DNA of 64,000 bases from NCBI GenBank assembly GCA_030144725.1, contig JASKMD010000008.1, positions 3,065,400 to 3,129,399 on the forward strand, written 5' to 3'. A program made the translations under genes and the position numbers. This DNA is from Haematococcus lacustris (Eukaryota; Chlorophyta; Chlorophyceae; Chlamydomonadales; Haematococcaceae). The notes beneath the pieces are model-generated. The model ran no database searches and was not told the origin of the DNA. It was given only the letters and a program-made list of their open reading frames with translations. Shown one piece after another: positions 22,218-33,884 of the stretch (positions are counted from its first letter, which is position 1; the number at the start of each line of letters is the position of its first letter).

Positions 22218-24770
22218 TCCTACACATGAGCAGCTTCTCACAAGCAAGAGAGCAGCCCTACAGGCTGCCATGCAGGAGCAACTTGACTTAGGTTGGGAGC
22301 AGCATGCAGCACGGCATGCAGCAAGCTGGAGACGGCATGCAGCATGCAGCAAGCTGGGACCGTCACCATTGCAGCAAGTGGAGAGACATGAGGATGAGGA
22401 TGCTTCTCGCTAACTGTTTGGACTGGCTGCAAGGAGTGTGCAAACCCGCTGCAATTCTTTTGTTGGCCTAGCACTACTTCTCCTTGTTTGGTGGAGGTGT
22501 CTCCATGGCAGGTAACGCTGCCCTCCGACATGTGCTAATGTTCATGGTTCGATACCCAGCCCTGCCCCACCCCTCCCAGCCTTGCATTACCCCTCCCCTC
22601 CCTGCCCGGCCCTGCCCCACCCCACCCCCTTTCAGCCCTGCCCAACCCCACCCCACCCCAGCCCTGCCCCACCCCACCCTTACGTTGCCCCTCGCCGCCT
22701 CAGCCCAGCCCTTCCCGACCCCCTCCCAGCCTTGCGTCGCCCCTTCCCTCCCTGCATAACCCTGCCCCACCCCCTCCCAGCCCTGCCCCACCCCATCCCA
22801 GCCCTGCCCCACCCCCTCCCAGCCTTGCGTGTCACAAGTGGTAAGTTGTTACAAGTGGTACAAGGGTGTTACAAGTGGTACAAGGAAATAATAAGGGTGC
22901 TACAAGTGCCCCTGCCCTCCTAGCTCATGTGCATGCCCTCAGCCTTGTATGTGTAGCCTCTGCATGTGTTGTTTGATATTGAACAACCGCCCAAATTGCA
23001 ATGACTGCTGCAGCTGCCCTGACTCAGCCTCACCATGCGGCTCAGGCTCACCGCATGCCTCCTTGCACACAACAATCATGTGCCGCAGCCAGACAAGCAG
23101 TCGGCCATGCTCCATAAGCAGCAGAGCTTGCTGCTAGGTGCACCTATCCCTGTTGCTCCAAGCTGGTACGCCAAGGGCTGCTGGGTGGGGTTGGGAAGGG
23201 GCTGCAGCGTGTGCCGTGGGGTGAGGGTAAGGGGAGGGGGGGAAGTAGGCGACTTGCTCCCCCTGCCCCATGTCCCAAAACTGGGTTGGTTGCTACTAGG
23301 CTGCTCAGCAGCTGAAGCAGCAGCAGCAACAACAACAGCAGCACTAGCAGCAGCACCATTACCACTGGCAGCACCACCCGCTCCATGCTGCCCGGTCCAT
23401 GCTGTCTGCTCTATGCTACTAGCTCAGGCTGCTACTCCATAGGCTGATAGGTGCGTGGTGGGGGAGAGGAGAGGGGAGGAGGGTAGGTGGGTGGCAGACT
23501 CGGAAGTGGTGGTGGTGGGATGGGGGAGGGTACGGGGTACGGGGAGGGTACGGTCCTTGCTGGCTCCTTGTTGCTTGCTGCTCTCTGCCGCTTGCAATCA
23601 CCAAGCCATGCTACTCTTGTCATGCCCCAGCTATCGACAACTGCAAGCAAACATCAGCCAGCAAGCAGATGAATAAGGACATGCATGACATGCTTGCAAC
23701 CACCAAGCCATGGCAGGACATGCATGACCAGAGTTTGGCAGGCTGGGCTGACACCCTAACAACATGTGCACTCACCGAAAGTCCCGGCTGACACTCCAAG
23801 CGCCTCCTACTTGCTGCTTTTGCATCTGCTCTTAGTTGCTGCTCATGGAGATGGCTCAGGGCTGCGGGGGGAGGGAGGCAGCTGTGGTGCACACTTGCTC
23901 AACGCAAGTGCTCAAGAAGGGAGGGGAGGGGAGGGGAGGGGAGGGGAGGGGAGGGGAGGGGAGGGGAGGGGAGGGGAGGGGAGGGGAGGGGAGGGGAGGG
24001 GAGGGGAGGGGAGGGGAGGGGAGGGGAGGGGAGGGGAGGGGAGGGGAGGGGAGGGGAGGGGAGGGGAGGGGAGGGGAGGGGAGGGGAGGGGAGGGGAGGG
24101 GGAGGGTCTGGGGAGGGGAGGGTCTGGGGATGGGAGGGTCTAGGGAGGGGAGGGTCGGGGGAGGGGAGGGTCTGGGGAGGGGCTTGGGAGGTGGTGGTGG
24201 TGGTGATGGTGGTGGTGCTTGGGAGAAGGGTGGGAGGGCTTGCTCCAGGCTGCAAGATAGGTAGAGGGTGTTGCATTGTGGCGGAAGAGGGCGAGAGCGA
24301 AGGTGAGTGTGGTGGTTGTGGGAAAGAGGATGGTTGTGACCATGAAACCCTGCAGCAAAGAAGTTCATGCATGTGGTCAGGCTAGGCAATCTTAATCACA
24401 CAACTACAACAGCGAGCCACTCACTATCTGCAGGGTGGGGTGTGTGCGGGGGATATTGGTGTGGATGTGGGGCGAGGGTGGTGCTGGAGTGGTTGGGAAG
24501 GGTGCCGGCTCATTGTTGCCGCTCTTTAATGCCGCTTCCAACTGCTCCTCGCTGCTCCTTGCTGCTCTTTGCTGCTCCTTGCTGCTCCTTGCTGCGCTGC
24601 CTAGCTGCTTCCCTTGGCTGCACCCCCTGGCTCTTGCGCTACTGTCCTGCAGAGCACCAGGTGCGAGATGCGAGGTGCCATGCGAGGTGCCATGCGAGGG
24701 CCGAGATGCTAGGTGCGGGGTGCGAGGCTTGATGCTCGAAGTGCTGGGGTTGCAGGCTCAGGTTCTGCGC
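22218..24770. other. repeat-rich region without a supported gene
   Basis: About 22560-22830 is a minisatellite of roughly 15-bp units (AGCCCTGCCCCACCC type). The same type occurs at 26640-26940 and, inverted, at 29070-29310. Short open frames around 23030-23440 have no linked exons. The pentanucleotide array at 23919-24101 is listed separately, and 24110-24240 is a diverged continuation of it. Confidence 0.5.
23919..24101. repeat. (GGGGA)n array, about 36 units
   Basis: A near-perfect tandem of GGGGA on plus. Runs of four G separated by single A are the classic form of G-quadruplex-capable DNA. Every frame is open, so frames crossing it are not evidence of coding. Confidence 0.95.
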
Positions 24771-24774
24771 ATAC

Positions 24775-25048
24775 TACGCTCTGCACTCCGTCTGCGGTTA
24801 CGGACTGCTCGCCAGCTGCTGTTCCTGCTGATGCTTCTGCAGGTGGCTGGGCTTGTCGCATCTAGCGTGGTGGCAATTGTTGCTGCCAGCGCTGCGGCCC
24901 ACGCTGCACAACCTAGCAATAGCACTGTGATCATTCCTAGCATGCGTTCAGTGCGAGCGCACAGGTGCGCTAAGGTGCCCAGAGAGGTGGCGCAGTACAG
25001 CGGGCGGGATGCGGTTGGGCGGTTGGAAGGTCCCCCTGTAACAGTATA
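24775..25048 (-). repeat. inverted copy of the 16.5-16.8 kb segment
   Basis: The minus strand repeats 16506-16775 with only a few differences over about 240 bp, including the ATG (at 24943) and signal-peptide codons. Directly beyond it, at about 25052-25100, is the hairpin phrase that is also present at 15163-15205. Confidence 0.8.
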
Positions 25049-25078
25049 GTGGCCTCCCCCCCACAGGGGGAGGTCCTC

Positions 25079-25303
25079 ATGGGAGACCTGATTATACCTC
25101 CTCCCGGCGAAAACTCCCGGCCCAGCGCAGCTGTGGAGGATGTGTTGGCCGCGTACCCAGACTTCCACGCCAGTCTCGCCGCCGTTCCTCGCTATCCGCA
25201 CGACCGTAACACCGTGGACGACGTGGGCAAGTATCTGGAGACAAGCCTTGCCAACAGCCTCACCAAGCTGTTCCCACGCAGGCTTGAGCAAGGCTCTGGC
25301 TAG
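25079..25303 (+). CDS. 74-residue open frame, possibly element-derived
   Basis: ATG at 25079 opens MGDLIIPPPGENSRPSAAVE and runs to a stop at 25303, ending with FPRRLEQGSG. Composition is balanced and not repeat-like (EDVLAAYPDFHASL, KYLETSLANSLTKLF), which is unusual for this region. The start overlaps the shared hairpin phrase at 25052-25100. I do not recognise a family. It could be a fragment of a retroelement or transposon protein. Confidence 0.3.
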   Translation: MGDLIIPPPGENSRPSAAVEDVLAAYPDFHASLAAVPRYPHDRNTVDDVGKYLETSLANSLTKLFPRRLEQGSG

Positions 25304-25375
25304 AGCTAGGGTCATCGGCGCAGTACTACCGGCAGAGTGGCATTACGCATGGAGTCCAAGACCTGGCTGGCCAGA

Positions 25376-27250
25376 TAGATCACACCGTTAAAATTCTCCG
25401 CGGGGTTGCGATTTAGCCACACAGTGGGAGGGAGAATTTGCCCGACCCCTTCCCCAGGCGTTCTGCCGCACCCACCTCGTCGGCTTAGTGTGGGATGTGC
25501 GGCACCCGCACCAATGCGCCTCAAACGGGCAGATGGCAGAGATGTGACCTCTCACTGCGTTGAACCCCGCGTTGAGCTTGGTAAGCTTGTGGGCCCCTCG
25601 CTGAGCCCCTCGCTGAGCTATCTGCGGCTGCTCCCCCCCACAGGGGAACCTTTCAACCGTCCAACCGCAGCCCACTTGCTCATCGGCACCACCTCTCTGC
25701 AAGCAAGCCTGCACCTTCCGCTACAGCTCTGCGGACAAGACGGCTGCGCAGCAGGGTAAAGCATGCCCACGGTAATCCTCTCCAGCAGCCTCAGCACCGG
25801 CAGCTCCTATTAGCACCAGGCAAGGCATAGCAAGCGCAGTGGGCAAAGCAGCTGCTGGGCCAACGCTACATCCGTAGCAGCTGCTGCGGATGCTAAGGAT
25901 GGACTGCGGTCTCAGCGGCCAACGCAGCTCGCGCAGTAAGAGACGGTCGCTCCACCCAGGTATGAACTGCGCTGTGCCCCCAGTTGCTGGTATACCCGCA
26001 CATGCTGTTGCTTGCTGCTGTTGTTGCACCTCACCAGCTCAAGTGCTTAATGCACATCTATGCGCTGCATTGCTTCACTCCTATGTGTGGCATCGTCCTG
26101 GTTGTGGTGCTCGTCCACAGGTGTGGCCACACAGAAGCGTACCACCGGTGAGCAGACATCGCCTTACAAGGGGCAAGGGCATGTTGGCGTCACAGCAGGA
26201 GCATGCGGTAAGCACAGCTGGGCCACAAGGGCAGCAGGGGCAGGTATGAAGCGCAGCCGGGGTAGGTGCAGCAGGGGTAGGCAGGCAACATTGCAGGAGT
26301 GCGCAGGCACAGCAGCAGGGACAGGCGCAGGCGCATCATGGGTATGCGGGTTGCATGCAGCTTGGGTAGGCAGGCGGTGGAGGGGCAGCGGCAGCCAGGC
26401 AGGACAACAGTATACACTCAAAGCTGCAGTGGCAAACGCAGCAGGGATAGACCATCAGAGAAAGGCATGCTTTGCTTGTCGATAGGGAAGGATATGTCCA
26501 TGCTTGTGCCTACTGGTGCTCGTGCAGATGCCCGCCCAAGGCGCATGATGCGATGGCTGCAGCAGTGGGGGAGGCGGTGCTAGCAGCAGCAGCAATGGTG
26601 GCAGCAGTGGCGGCAGCACAACAGGAGTAGGCCCGTGTAACAACGATGGCAAGCCCCTCCCCTCCCTGCCCAGCCCTGCCCCACCCCCTCCCAGCCCTGC
26701 CCCACCCCACCCCCTCCCAGCCCTGCCCCACCCTATCGCAGCCCTGCCCCACCCTATCGCAGCCCTGCCCCACCCCCTCCCAGCCCTGCCCCACCCCCTC
26801 CCACCCCTGCCCCACCCCCTCCCAACCTTGCGTTGCCTCTTCCCTCCCTGCCCACCTCTGCCCCACCCCCTCCCAGCCCTGCCCCACCCCCTCCCAGCCC
26901 TGCCCCATCCTATTCCAGCCCTGCCCCACCCCATCTGCCCTGCCCTGCCCTGCCTGTAGGTGTGTGGCAGTGCAGGCTGCATGTAGCAGCAGGCTGTCGG
27001 TGTGCTGCAGTGCATGAGCAGCAGCAGCAGCAGCAGCAGGCTGTAGTGCATAAGCAGCAGTGCAAGGACAGCAGCAGCAACAGGTTGTGCGTTTGTAGCA
27101 GTGCAGGTAGCAGCAGGCTGCAGGTGTGTTGCACTGCATGAGCAGCAGCAGCAGGCTGCAGTGCAGGTAGCAGCAGGTTGTAGTGCATGTGTTGCAGTGC
27201 ATGAGCAGCAGCAGGCTTTAGGTGTGGAAGTGTAGGCTGCAGATTGCATG
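25376..27250 (+). repeat. left arm of a large inverted repeat
   Basis: Its reverse complement is at 28790-30577. Over 25376-26630 against 29324-30577 almost every base agrees; one visible difference is a short change near 26224/29725. Towards the centre the arms turn into GC-rich 15-bp units and then CAGCAG-rich units that differ in copy number. The outer edge is the phrase AGATAGATCACACCG. No confirmed gene is carried, and open frames are mirrored on the other arm. Confidence 0.9.
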
Positions 27251-28789
27251 TGTGTTGTAGTGCATGAGCAGCAGCAGGTTGCTTAAGTTGTAGGGCAGAT
27301 CTAGCAACCATGTTAAAGTTTCAATACGTGGTAGGCATCATGTAAGAGATGTAAGAACGACGTCATGCCCTCACATTAGTGACAAAGAACAACGAGAACG
27401 AGCAGTCTCCTTCTATAACTCCATCCTCCTATAACTCCATCCATGGTAGTGCATGAGCAGTAGCACAATGCTTCGTCAATCAACAAGACCTGCCACCAAC
27501 TAATCAACCAACCCTGAAGACCATGATGTAATGGCAAATACAGTGGTGATCATTAGCCGTGTATCCTCTTCACAATTGATACCTACGCCCCTTGTATGGA
27601 CAACACCACCATGCGGTGATGCGCTACTGCTGCAAATATGGTAGCCACCTTCTAACACCCCCTTTGCATGTATGCATCACGGTCATGCTTAGCAAGTGCA
27701 GGCCTGGCAGTAATCCACGCCCAATGTGTCACAGCCAGCTGGACTACGGGTGGTACCTGTAGTGGAGGCTCACCATATCCAGGCACATGCTAGGGTGTGG
27801 TGCGCCACATGCCCCTTGTATGGACAACACCACCACGCGGTGATGCGCTGATGCTGCAAACGTGGTAGCCACCTGCTATATACCCCCTTTGCATGTATGC
27901 ATCACGGTCATGCTTAGCAAATGCAGGCCTGGCAGCAACCCAGCCACATGCTAGGGTGTGGTGCGCGTTATGCCCCTTGTATAAACAACAACGCACAGCT
28001 AGGTCCTGGAGAGGCATCCATAACAATGTAGCGTGTGCATGTGGTCGCTGCATGAGGGCTACACTAGGGCAGCTGGCATACCATGCTATCACTTGCGCCT
28101 CGTGAGTGGTGCATTACATTAAGGCTTGGTCAGGCATCTTATGCTAGCAAGGGCAAGAACACGAGAACGTTGCGAAGATGGGTTATCCGTACAAGCGGGC
28201 CATCTATGCACTAACCGGTTGTCAGCTTTACACAAAACATCCTACCCTCCCACTATTACATTAGAAGACTAGGTTTCATTGAGACTTCAAGGCTTTGTGT
28301 CGTACGCTTGCATCATGAAGGTGCATACTCAACATGATCTTAAAGGAGACAAGGTTATGATGCATGGCAAGTACATGACACACATCACCCCAACCCTTTT
28401 CAATGCCATTTACTAAGCCAAGCAGCCCAATGTCTCGTCATCATCTGTGGGTGCTACTATCCACACAGCAAGGAAGACAAGAAGCCCAAGACATACATAG
28501 CGCAATTGTTTTCACTTGTCCCACAGCGGAAGGAAGAAGGAAGGGGCCAAGGTGCAGGAGGCCAGTAGGGCTGAGCCGGGCTAGGCTGGGCAGAGGCTGT
28601 GTTGTGGCGGGTAAGGGGAAATGGGTAGAAAGGAAGGGGAGAGGAGGTACCCATCAGACCTGCAATCAAGGGGCATGCACATGAGGGAGGAGGTTAGGCT
28701 GGGTATTGGGTGTCAGCCACTTGCTGGCAGGCGGTCAGCTAGAAAGGGACAAATGAGAAGGGGCAGGGAGAAGAGGGCTGATCATGCAC
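27251..28789. other. spacer of the large inverted repeat, with internal direct repeats
   Basis: The spacer holds a direct duplication. The block starting CCCCTTGTATGGACAACACC at about 27590 recurs 221 bp later at about 27812, including GCGGTGATGCGCT, CATGTATGCATCACGGTCAT and TGCAGGCCTGGCAG. A truncated third start is at about 27971. No gene is recognised. Confidence 0.65.
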
Positions 28790-30577
28790 CGCAACACACC
28801 TACAACCTGCTGCTGCTCCTGCTGCTGCTCATGCACTGCAGAACATGCACTGCAGCCTGCTGCTGCTGCTCATGCACTGAAGCACACCTACAGCCTGCTG
28901 CTACCTGCACTGACACACACCTACAGCTTGCTGCTGCTGCTGCCCATGTACTGCTGCTCGTTGCACTACAGCCTGCTGCTGTTGCTGCTCATGCACTGCA
29001 GCACACCGACAGCCTGCTGCTACATGCAGCCTGCACTGCCACACACCTACAGGCAGGGCAGGGCAGGGCAGGGCAGGGCAGGGATGGGCTGGGATGGGGT
29101 GGGAGGGCTGGAATAGGATGGGGTAGGGCTGGGAGGGGGTGGGGCAGGGGTGGGAGGGGGTGGGGCAGGGCTGGGAGGGGGTGGGGCAGGGCTGGGAGGG
29201 GGTGGGGCAGGGCTGCGATAGGGTGAGGCAGGGCTGGGAGGGGGTGGGGTGGGGCAGGGCTGGGAGGGGGTGGGGCAGGGCTGGGCAGGGAGGGGAGGGG
29301 CTTGCCATCGTTGTTACACGGGCCTACTCCTGTTGTGCTGCCGCCACTGCTGCCACCATTGCTGCTGCTGCTAGCACCGCCTCCCCCACTGCTGCAGCCA
29401 TCGCATCATGCGCCTTGGGCGGGCATCTGCACGAGCACCAGTAGGCACAAGCATGGACATATCCTTCCCTATCGACAAGCAAAGCATGCCTTTCTCTGAT
29501 GGTCTATCCCTGCTGCGTTTGCCACTGCAACTTTGAGTGTATACTGTTGTCCTGCCTGGCTGCCGCTGCCCCTCCACCGCCTGCCTACCCAAGCTGCATG
29601 CAACCCGCATACCCATGATGCGCCTGCGCCTGTCCCTGCTGCTGTGCCTGCGCACTCCTGCAATGTTGCCTGCCTACCCCTGCTGCACCTACCCCGGCTG
29701 CGCTTCATACCTGCCCATGTCCCTTGTGGCCCAGCTGTGCTTACCGCATGCTCCTGCTGTGATGCCAACATGCCCTTGCCCCTTGTAAGGCAATGTCTGC
29801 TCACCGGTGGTACGCTTCTGTGTGGCCACACCTGTGGACGAGCACCACAACCAGGACGATGCCACACATAGGAGTGAAGCAATGCAGCGCATAGATGTGC
29901 ATTAAGCACTTGAGCTGGTGAGGTGCAACAACAGCAGCAAGCAACAGCATGTGCGGGTATACCAGCAACTGGGGGCACAGCGCAGTTCATACCTGGGTGG
30001 AGCGACCGTCTCTTACTGCGCGAGTTGCGTTGGCCGCTGAGACCGCAGTCCATCCTTAGCATCCGCAGCAGCTGCTACGGATGTAGCGTTGGCCCAGCAG
30101 CCGCTTTGCCCACTGCGCTTGCTGTGCCTTGCCTGGTGCTAATAGGAGCTGCCGGTGCTGAGGCTGCTGGAGAGGATTACCGTGGGCATGCTTTACCCTG
30201 CTGCGCAGCCGTCTTGTCCGCAGAGCTGTAGCGGAAGGTGCAGGCTTGCTTGCAGAGAGGTGGTGCCGATGAGCAAGTGGGCTGCGGTTGGACGGTTGAA
30301 AGGTTCCCCTGTGGGGGGGAGCAGCCGCAGATAGCTCAGCGAGGGGCTCAGCGAGGGGCCCACAAGCTTACCAAGCTCAACGCGGGGTTCAACGCAGTGA
30401 GAGGTCACATCTCTGCCATCTGCCCGTTTGAGGCGCATTGGTGCGGGTGCCGCACATCCCACACTAAGCCGACGAGGTGGGTGCGGCAGAACGCCTGGGG
30501 AAGGGGTCGGGCAAATTCTCCCTCCCACTGTGTGGCTAAATCGCAACCCCGCGGAGAATTTTAACGGTGTGATCTAT
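28790..30577 (-). repeat. right arm of the large inverted repeat
   Basis: Reverse complement of the arm at 25376-27250. The two outer edges diverge sharply at 25375/30578. High identity in the non-repetitive outer 1.25 kb implies a recent event or ongoing conversion between arms. Confidence 0.9.
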
Positions 30578-31236
30578 CTGGGCTGGCTGGCATCAAGCCC
30601 CAAGTCACTCTCGCAAGTCACTCGCCGGCAGTACGCTGCCACTGGGCCGAGCTGTCCAAGCCGCGCTGATCCAACGCCAGGTTCCGGCTGTATGGAGGCA
30701 AGTAACGCACGGTTGCCAAGTTGGTTACTGTAGCCTGTTTGGCAACACAGGCACAAGCAATAGTCGCATAACATGGATTATGTTTGCCACTTTAATCATC
30801 GGGCCTGCATCTTGCGAGCCCCCCACAGACATTGCCTGTCTGACGCTGCAGACGCTGCCTTGTCTTGAGCAGCCGGCCACCTTGAAGTCAGGCGCTCCCA
30901 ACTGTCAGAAAACCGACCCCTGGTAGTAGGACGGCTGTAACTCTGCACTCACTGCGCCAAATATTATGCTGGCTGGCTCAAAATGTAGCCGACACGGACA
31001 GCTACCTGTCACCCATCCAGAATAGTTAACCAGTCAGTAGGCCGTGCACAACAAAGCGTCAAAGTTAGTGATTCAAACACGAGCATGCGCATCGGCAGAA
31101 GCAACTGGATCGGAAACTAATTGCGGAAATGTGGCACGAAGGCAGGTGCGGTTGGGAGAGGTGGCCGCTACAGCCCCTGTTGCGCACTTTACAACCTGAG
31201 TTGGCGCTAGGGGGCTGTCTAACTAAGTCTCGTGGA
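30578..31236. other. no gene recognised
   Basis: Non-repetitive sequence with no exon series that I can support. It probably includes the 3' flank of the minus-strand frame ending at 31237. Confidence 0.4.
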
Positions 31237-31627
31237 TCACCGCTTGCGCTTGGCAGGCGTCTTGGGCAGCCCCAACCCAGCAGGTGTGGTACGCTTGCGT
31301 AGCGTGAAGCCAGGAGCCGGCGCTGCTGCACCTAGCTCGGTACCTTGAGCCGGAGCAGCCTGCCCTTGGGTGGCGATTGCAGCTAGAGCCAACTGATACA
31401 TGTGCCGTAAATCAGGTGATGCAATAGGCCCTTGAGGCGACGCAACTGCCCCCCTAGGGCTGTGTTCAACGAACTCCGGCCCTGCTGCTGCTGTGGGGGG
31501 GGCTGTTGAGGCAGGGGGGGCTGTGGAGGCGGCACACCTGCTGGCACAACTCAGCAGCTCCTGTTGTGCTGCCTGCATGTCATCTTGCTCTGCTGCTTGC
31601 CCATGCTGCCCCTCCTGCCCCTGCGGC
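31237..31627 (-). CDS. C-terminal exon of an unrecognised nuclear-type protein
   Basis: After an AG acceptor (CCGCAG) at about 31628, the minus strand is open to 31237. The reading is Gln/Ala-rich (QGQEGQHGQAAEQDD), then a Pro/Ala stretch, a short LRHMYQLALAAIATQ segment, and a basic end (LRKRTTPAGLGLPKTPAKRK). The two basic clusters look like nuclear-localisation signals. No upstream exon could be linked. It may belong to a mobile element, since the neighbourhood is element-rich. Confidence 0.35.
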
Positions 31628-31820
31628 TAAGGGACTGCTGCTGTGACCCTGATGACGAGCACCTTTCCATGGCGCTTGGTTGTGCATCCGTCAAATGCCA
31701 AGTGTATCGCCTTGGCTTGCTTCAACATCTCTGCATGCAAAGTAGCAAAGTAGAAAGCATGTCATCTTGCCATCCCTGACTCAGCCCCTCATTCATCCAC
31801 CACCTCCCAGACCACTATCG

Positions 31821-31945
31821 CCCAGCCCAGCCCAGCCCAGCCCAGCCCAGCCCAGCCCAGCCCAGCCCAGCCCAGCCCAGCCCAGCCCAGCCCAGCCCAG
31901 CCCAGCCCAGCCCAGCCCAGCCCAGCCCAGCCCAGCCCAGCCCAG
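31821..31945. repeat. (CCCAG)n array, 25 units
   Basis: A perfect pentanucleotide tandem of 125 bp. It is followed at about 31960-32130 by ten or so copies of a 15-bp G-rich unit (GGGTGGGCTGGGAGG type). Confidence 0.93.
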
Positions 31946-32482
31946 AGTTGTGTTGCTTGTTAGGGGTGGGCTGGGAGGGGGTGGGTTGGGAGGGGGTGGG
32001 TTGGGAGGGGGTGGGCTGGGAGGGGTGGGTTGGGAGGGGGTGGGCTGGGAGGGGGTGGGCTGGGAGGGGGTGGGCTGGGAGGGGGTGGGCTGGGAGGGGT
32101 GTGTTGGGAGGGGTGGAGCTGGGAGGGGTTGAGCAGGCTTGATGAGTTGGGCTCCTGCAATGATGGGTGAGGGGGGCGGGCATGGTGGGTCGTTGCATGC
32201 CATGGCCTTGAATCTGCCTGGAGAACATGATGCCACTTTCAACTTGTTACATTGATCGTTGCATGGGCTGTTTAATGTGCGATTTGTGTCAATAGATGCG
32301 CCAATGGGTCAAGAACAAACATTTTGTGGCCATTTTCCTGTGGGTGCAACCAGGGTTGTGGAAAATTGCAGTATTTCATGAAATCTTGCAGTGAAATCTT
32401 TCACGTGCAAAAATGCAACATTTCATCGCAAGAATGAAAAATCCCGGTAGCCCCCAGCACCCGGCAGCACAAGTAGAGCCCA

Positions 32483-32797
32483 ATGGCTGAGGCTGTCGCG
32501 GCAACTATTGGCCATCAACAGAATGCTCGTGGCCGCATTGCTGCTTTCTCTGGCCCTTCGTTGGCATTGCCACGGGTGCTCCAGCACAACGTGCTAGGCC
32601 TGGGCAATGCGACCCCTCTACAACCTAACGGGAAGAGGCGTCGCACTACCACAGCCGCACTACAACAGCAGGTGCAGCCGCAGGTGCAGCCACAAGCAGC
32701 CCGCGCAGCAGTTGGATCAGAGCGCAACGGAGGACTGTGGGACTGTTGCCTTGCAAGTGCCATGAACCGCTTGGAGAATCACTTGCAAGGGCCATGA
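32483..32797 (+). CDS. N-terminal frame inside the hAT element
   Basis: ATG at 32483 gives 104 residues, starting MAEAVAATIGHQQNARGR and containing GKRRRTTTAALQQQ, a nuclear-localisation-like basic patch. CAG-GTGCAG sites within it could act as donors. Position 130 bp inside the element's left end suggests the first exon of the ancestral transposase gene, with the catalytic part deleted. No BED finger or hAT dimerisation motif is readable. Confidence 0.4.
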   Translation: MAEAVAATIGHQQNARGRIAAFSGPSLALPRVLQHNVLGLGNATPLQPNGKRRRTTTAALQQQVQPQVQPQAARAAVGSERNGGLWDCCLASAMNRLENHLQGP

Positions 32798-33159
32798 AAA
32801 GCCCAGGAAGCCGCTGTAAGGTGCTCTGAGGACACTGCAGCCATTGCCCTTTAGCTATTGATTGCTTGCAGGTGCAACATGACGCGTAATTTGAGGTAGC
32901 ACGTGTGTGGCAGGTGTGGTTGGGTGGTTGCAGGCAAGGCGGCAGAGCAGCCGGCATGAAGGAGCCAGCAATGAGATTGCAAGGCATAATAACATGGAGC
33001 AAAACTGTAAGTGCCCGGCCCCTGCACATGAGTGGCCCCCAATGTCCAGCCTTCCCACCACCGCCACCTCCAATTCTGCCACCCCACCTACCCTCCCCCC
33101 ATCCCACAACACACGCCGTAGCCCCCTCCCTACCCTACCCAACAGCCCTTGGCGTAGCA

Positions 33160-33245
33160 GCCTAGAGCGGGCAGCCTGGAGCGGGCAGCCTGGAGCGGGC
33201 AGCCTGGAGCGGGCAGCCTAGAGCGGGCAGCCAGGAGCGACACCC
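33160..33245. repeat. 14- to 16-bp minisatellite (AGCGGGCAGCCTGG)n
   Basis: About five to six copies of an AGCGGGCAGCC-type unit inside the hAT-type element. Imperfect units continue to about 33310. Confidence 0.8.
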
Positions 33246-33884
33246 AAGAGTGGCAGCCAATTTCCTCCTCCCTAAAGGCCAGCCTTGGGCGGGCAGCATG
33301 GAGCGGGCGCTAGCAGTAGCGGCCAGCCAGCCCACTCTAGGCAACGGTGGGAGAGTATCAGCAACGGTGGGGTACTTGATGGCTTGGTGGTGGTGGTGTG
33401 GTGTGGTTTGGTGGTCTTGTTGTTGTTGTTGGTGGTGTTCTTGTTGGTGGTGTTATTGTTGGAGGTGCCGCGGGGGGCAATAGCATGGCATCATGCATGA
33501 ACAGCAACGGTGTGGGAGTATCGGGCAGTAGTAAGTAACTCACCAGCTTAATATGCATGGTTTGGAGCTGTGGTATCCTTGTTAACCTGTGGTTTTGGAT
33601 ATCCTTAATGACCTTTGGTTTTGGTGGATGTGGTGCACCAAATCGTATCCTGATTGTTGCATTGGGTTGACAGATGTTAAACAGAGCTGTGTGCAAAGTT
33701 TCAGGTCAAAACTTTCACGGCAACCTTGCGTTTTCATGCCGTTTCAAGTCTTTCATTCTTGCATTGAAATTTCATCGATTTCATGCAAGAATGAAAGAAT
33801 GCAAAAGTGAAAGAACGCAAAGTCACAACCCTGGGTGCAACGGGTGCAACACGGTGGAGGACACAGTGGAGGAGAGGGGGTGTA

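Larger units (their letters stand above)
32351..33833 (+). mobile_element. hAT-type DNA element, 1.48 kb, with 8-bp target duplication
   Basis: The element begins CAGGGTTGTG (32351-32360) and ends with the exact reverse complement CACAACCCTG (33824-33833). Both flanks are GGTGCAAC (32343-32350 and 33834-33841), an 8-bp target-site duplication. CAGGG-type ends with 8-bp duplications are the hallmark of hAT elements. Subterminal regions are rich in TTTCAT/ATGAAA words, a known place for hAT transposase binding. At 1.48 kb and without a transposase domain it is non-autonomous, probably an internal-deletion derivative. Confidence 0.85.

Noticed and set aside
23856..24389. Long Leu-Pro-Ser and Gly-Glu-Arg frames across the GGGGA array
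   Set aside because: By-product of a pentanucleotide repeat, with no linked exons.
25388..26583. Frames of 90-140 codons mirrored in both arms of the large inverted repeat
   Set aside because: Conservation reflects recent duplication of DNA, not selection on protein. No motif or exon structure supports them.
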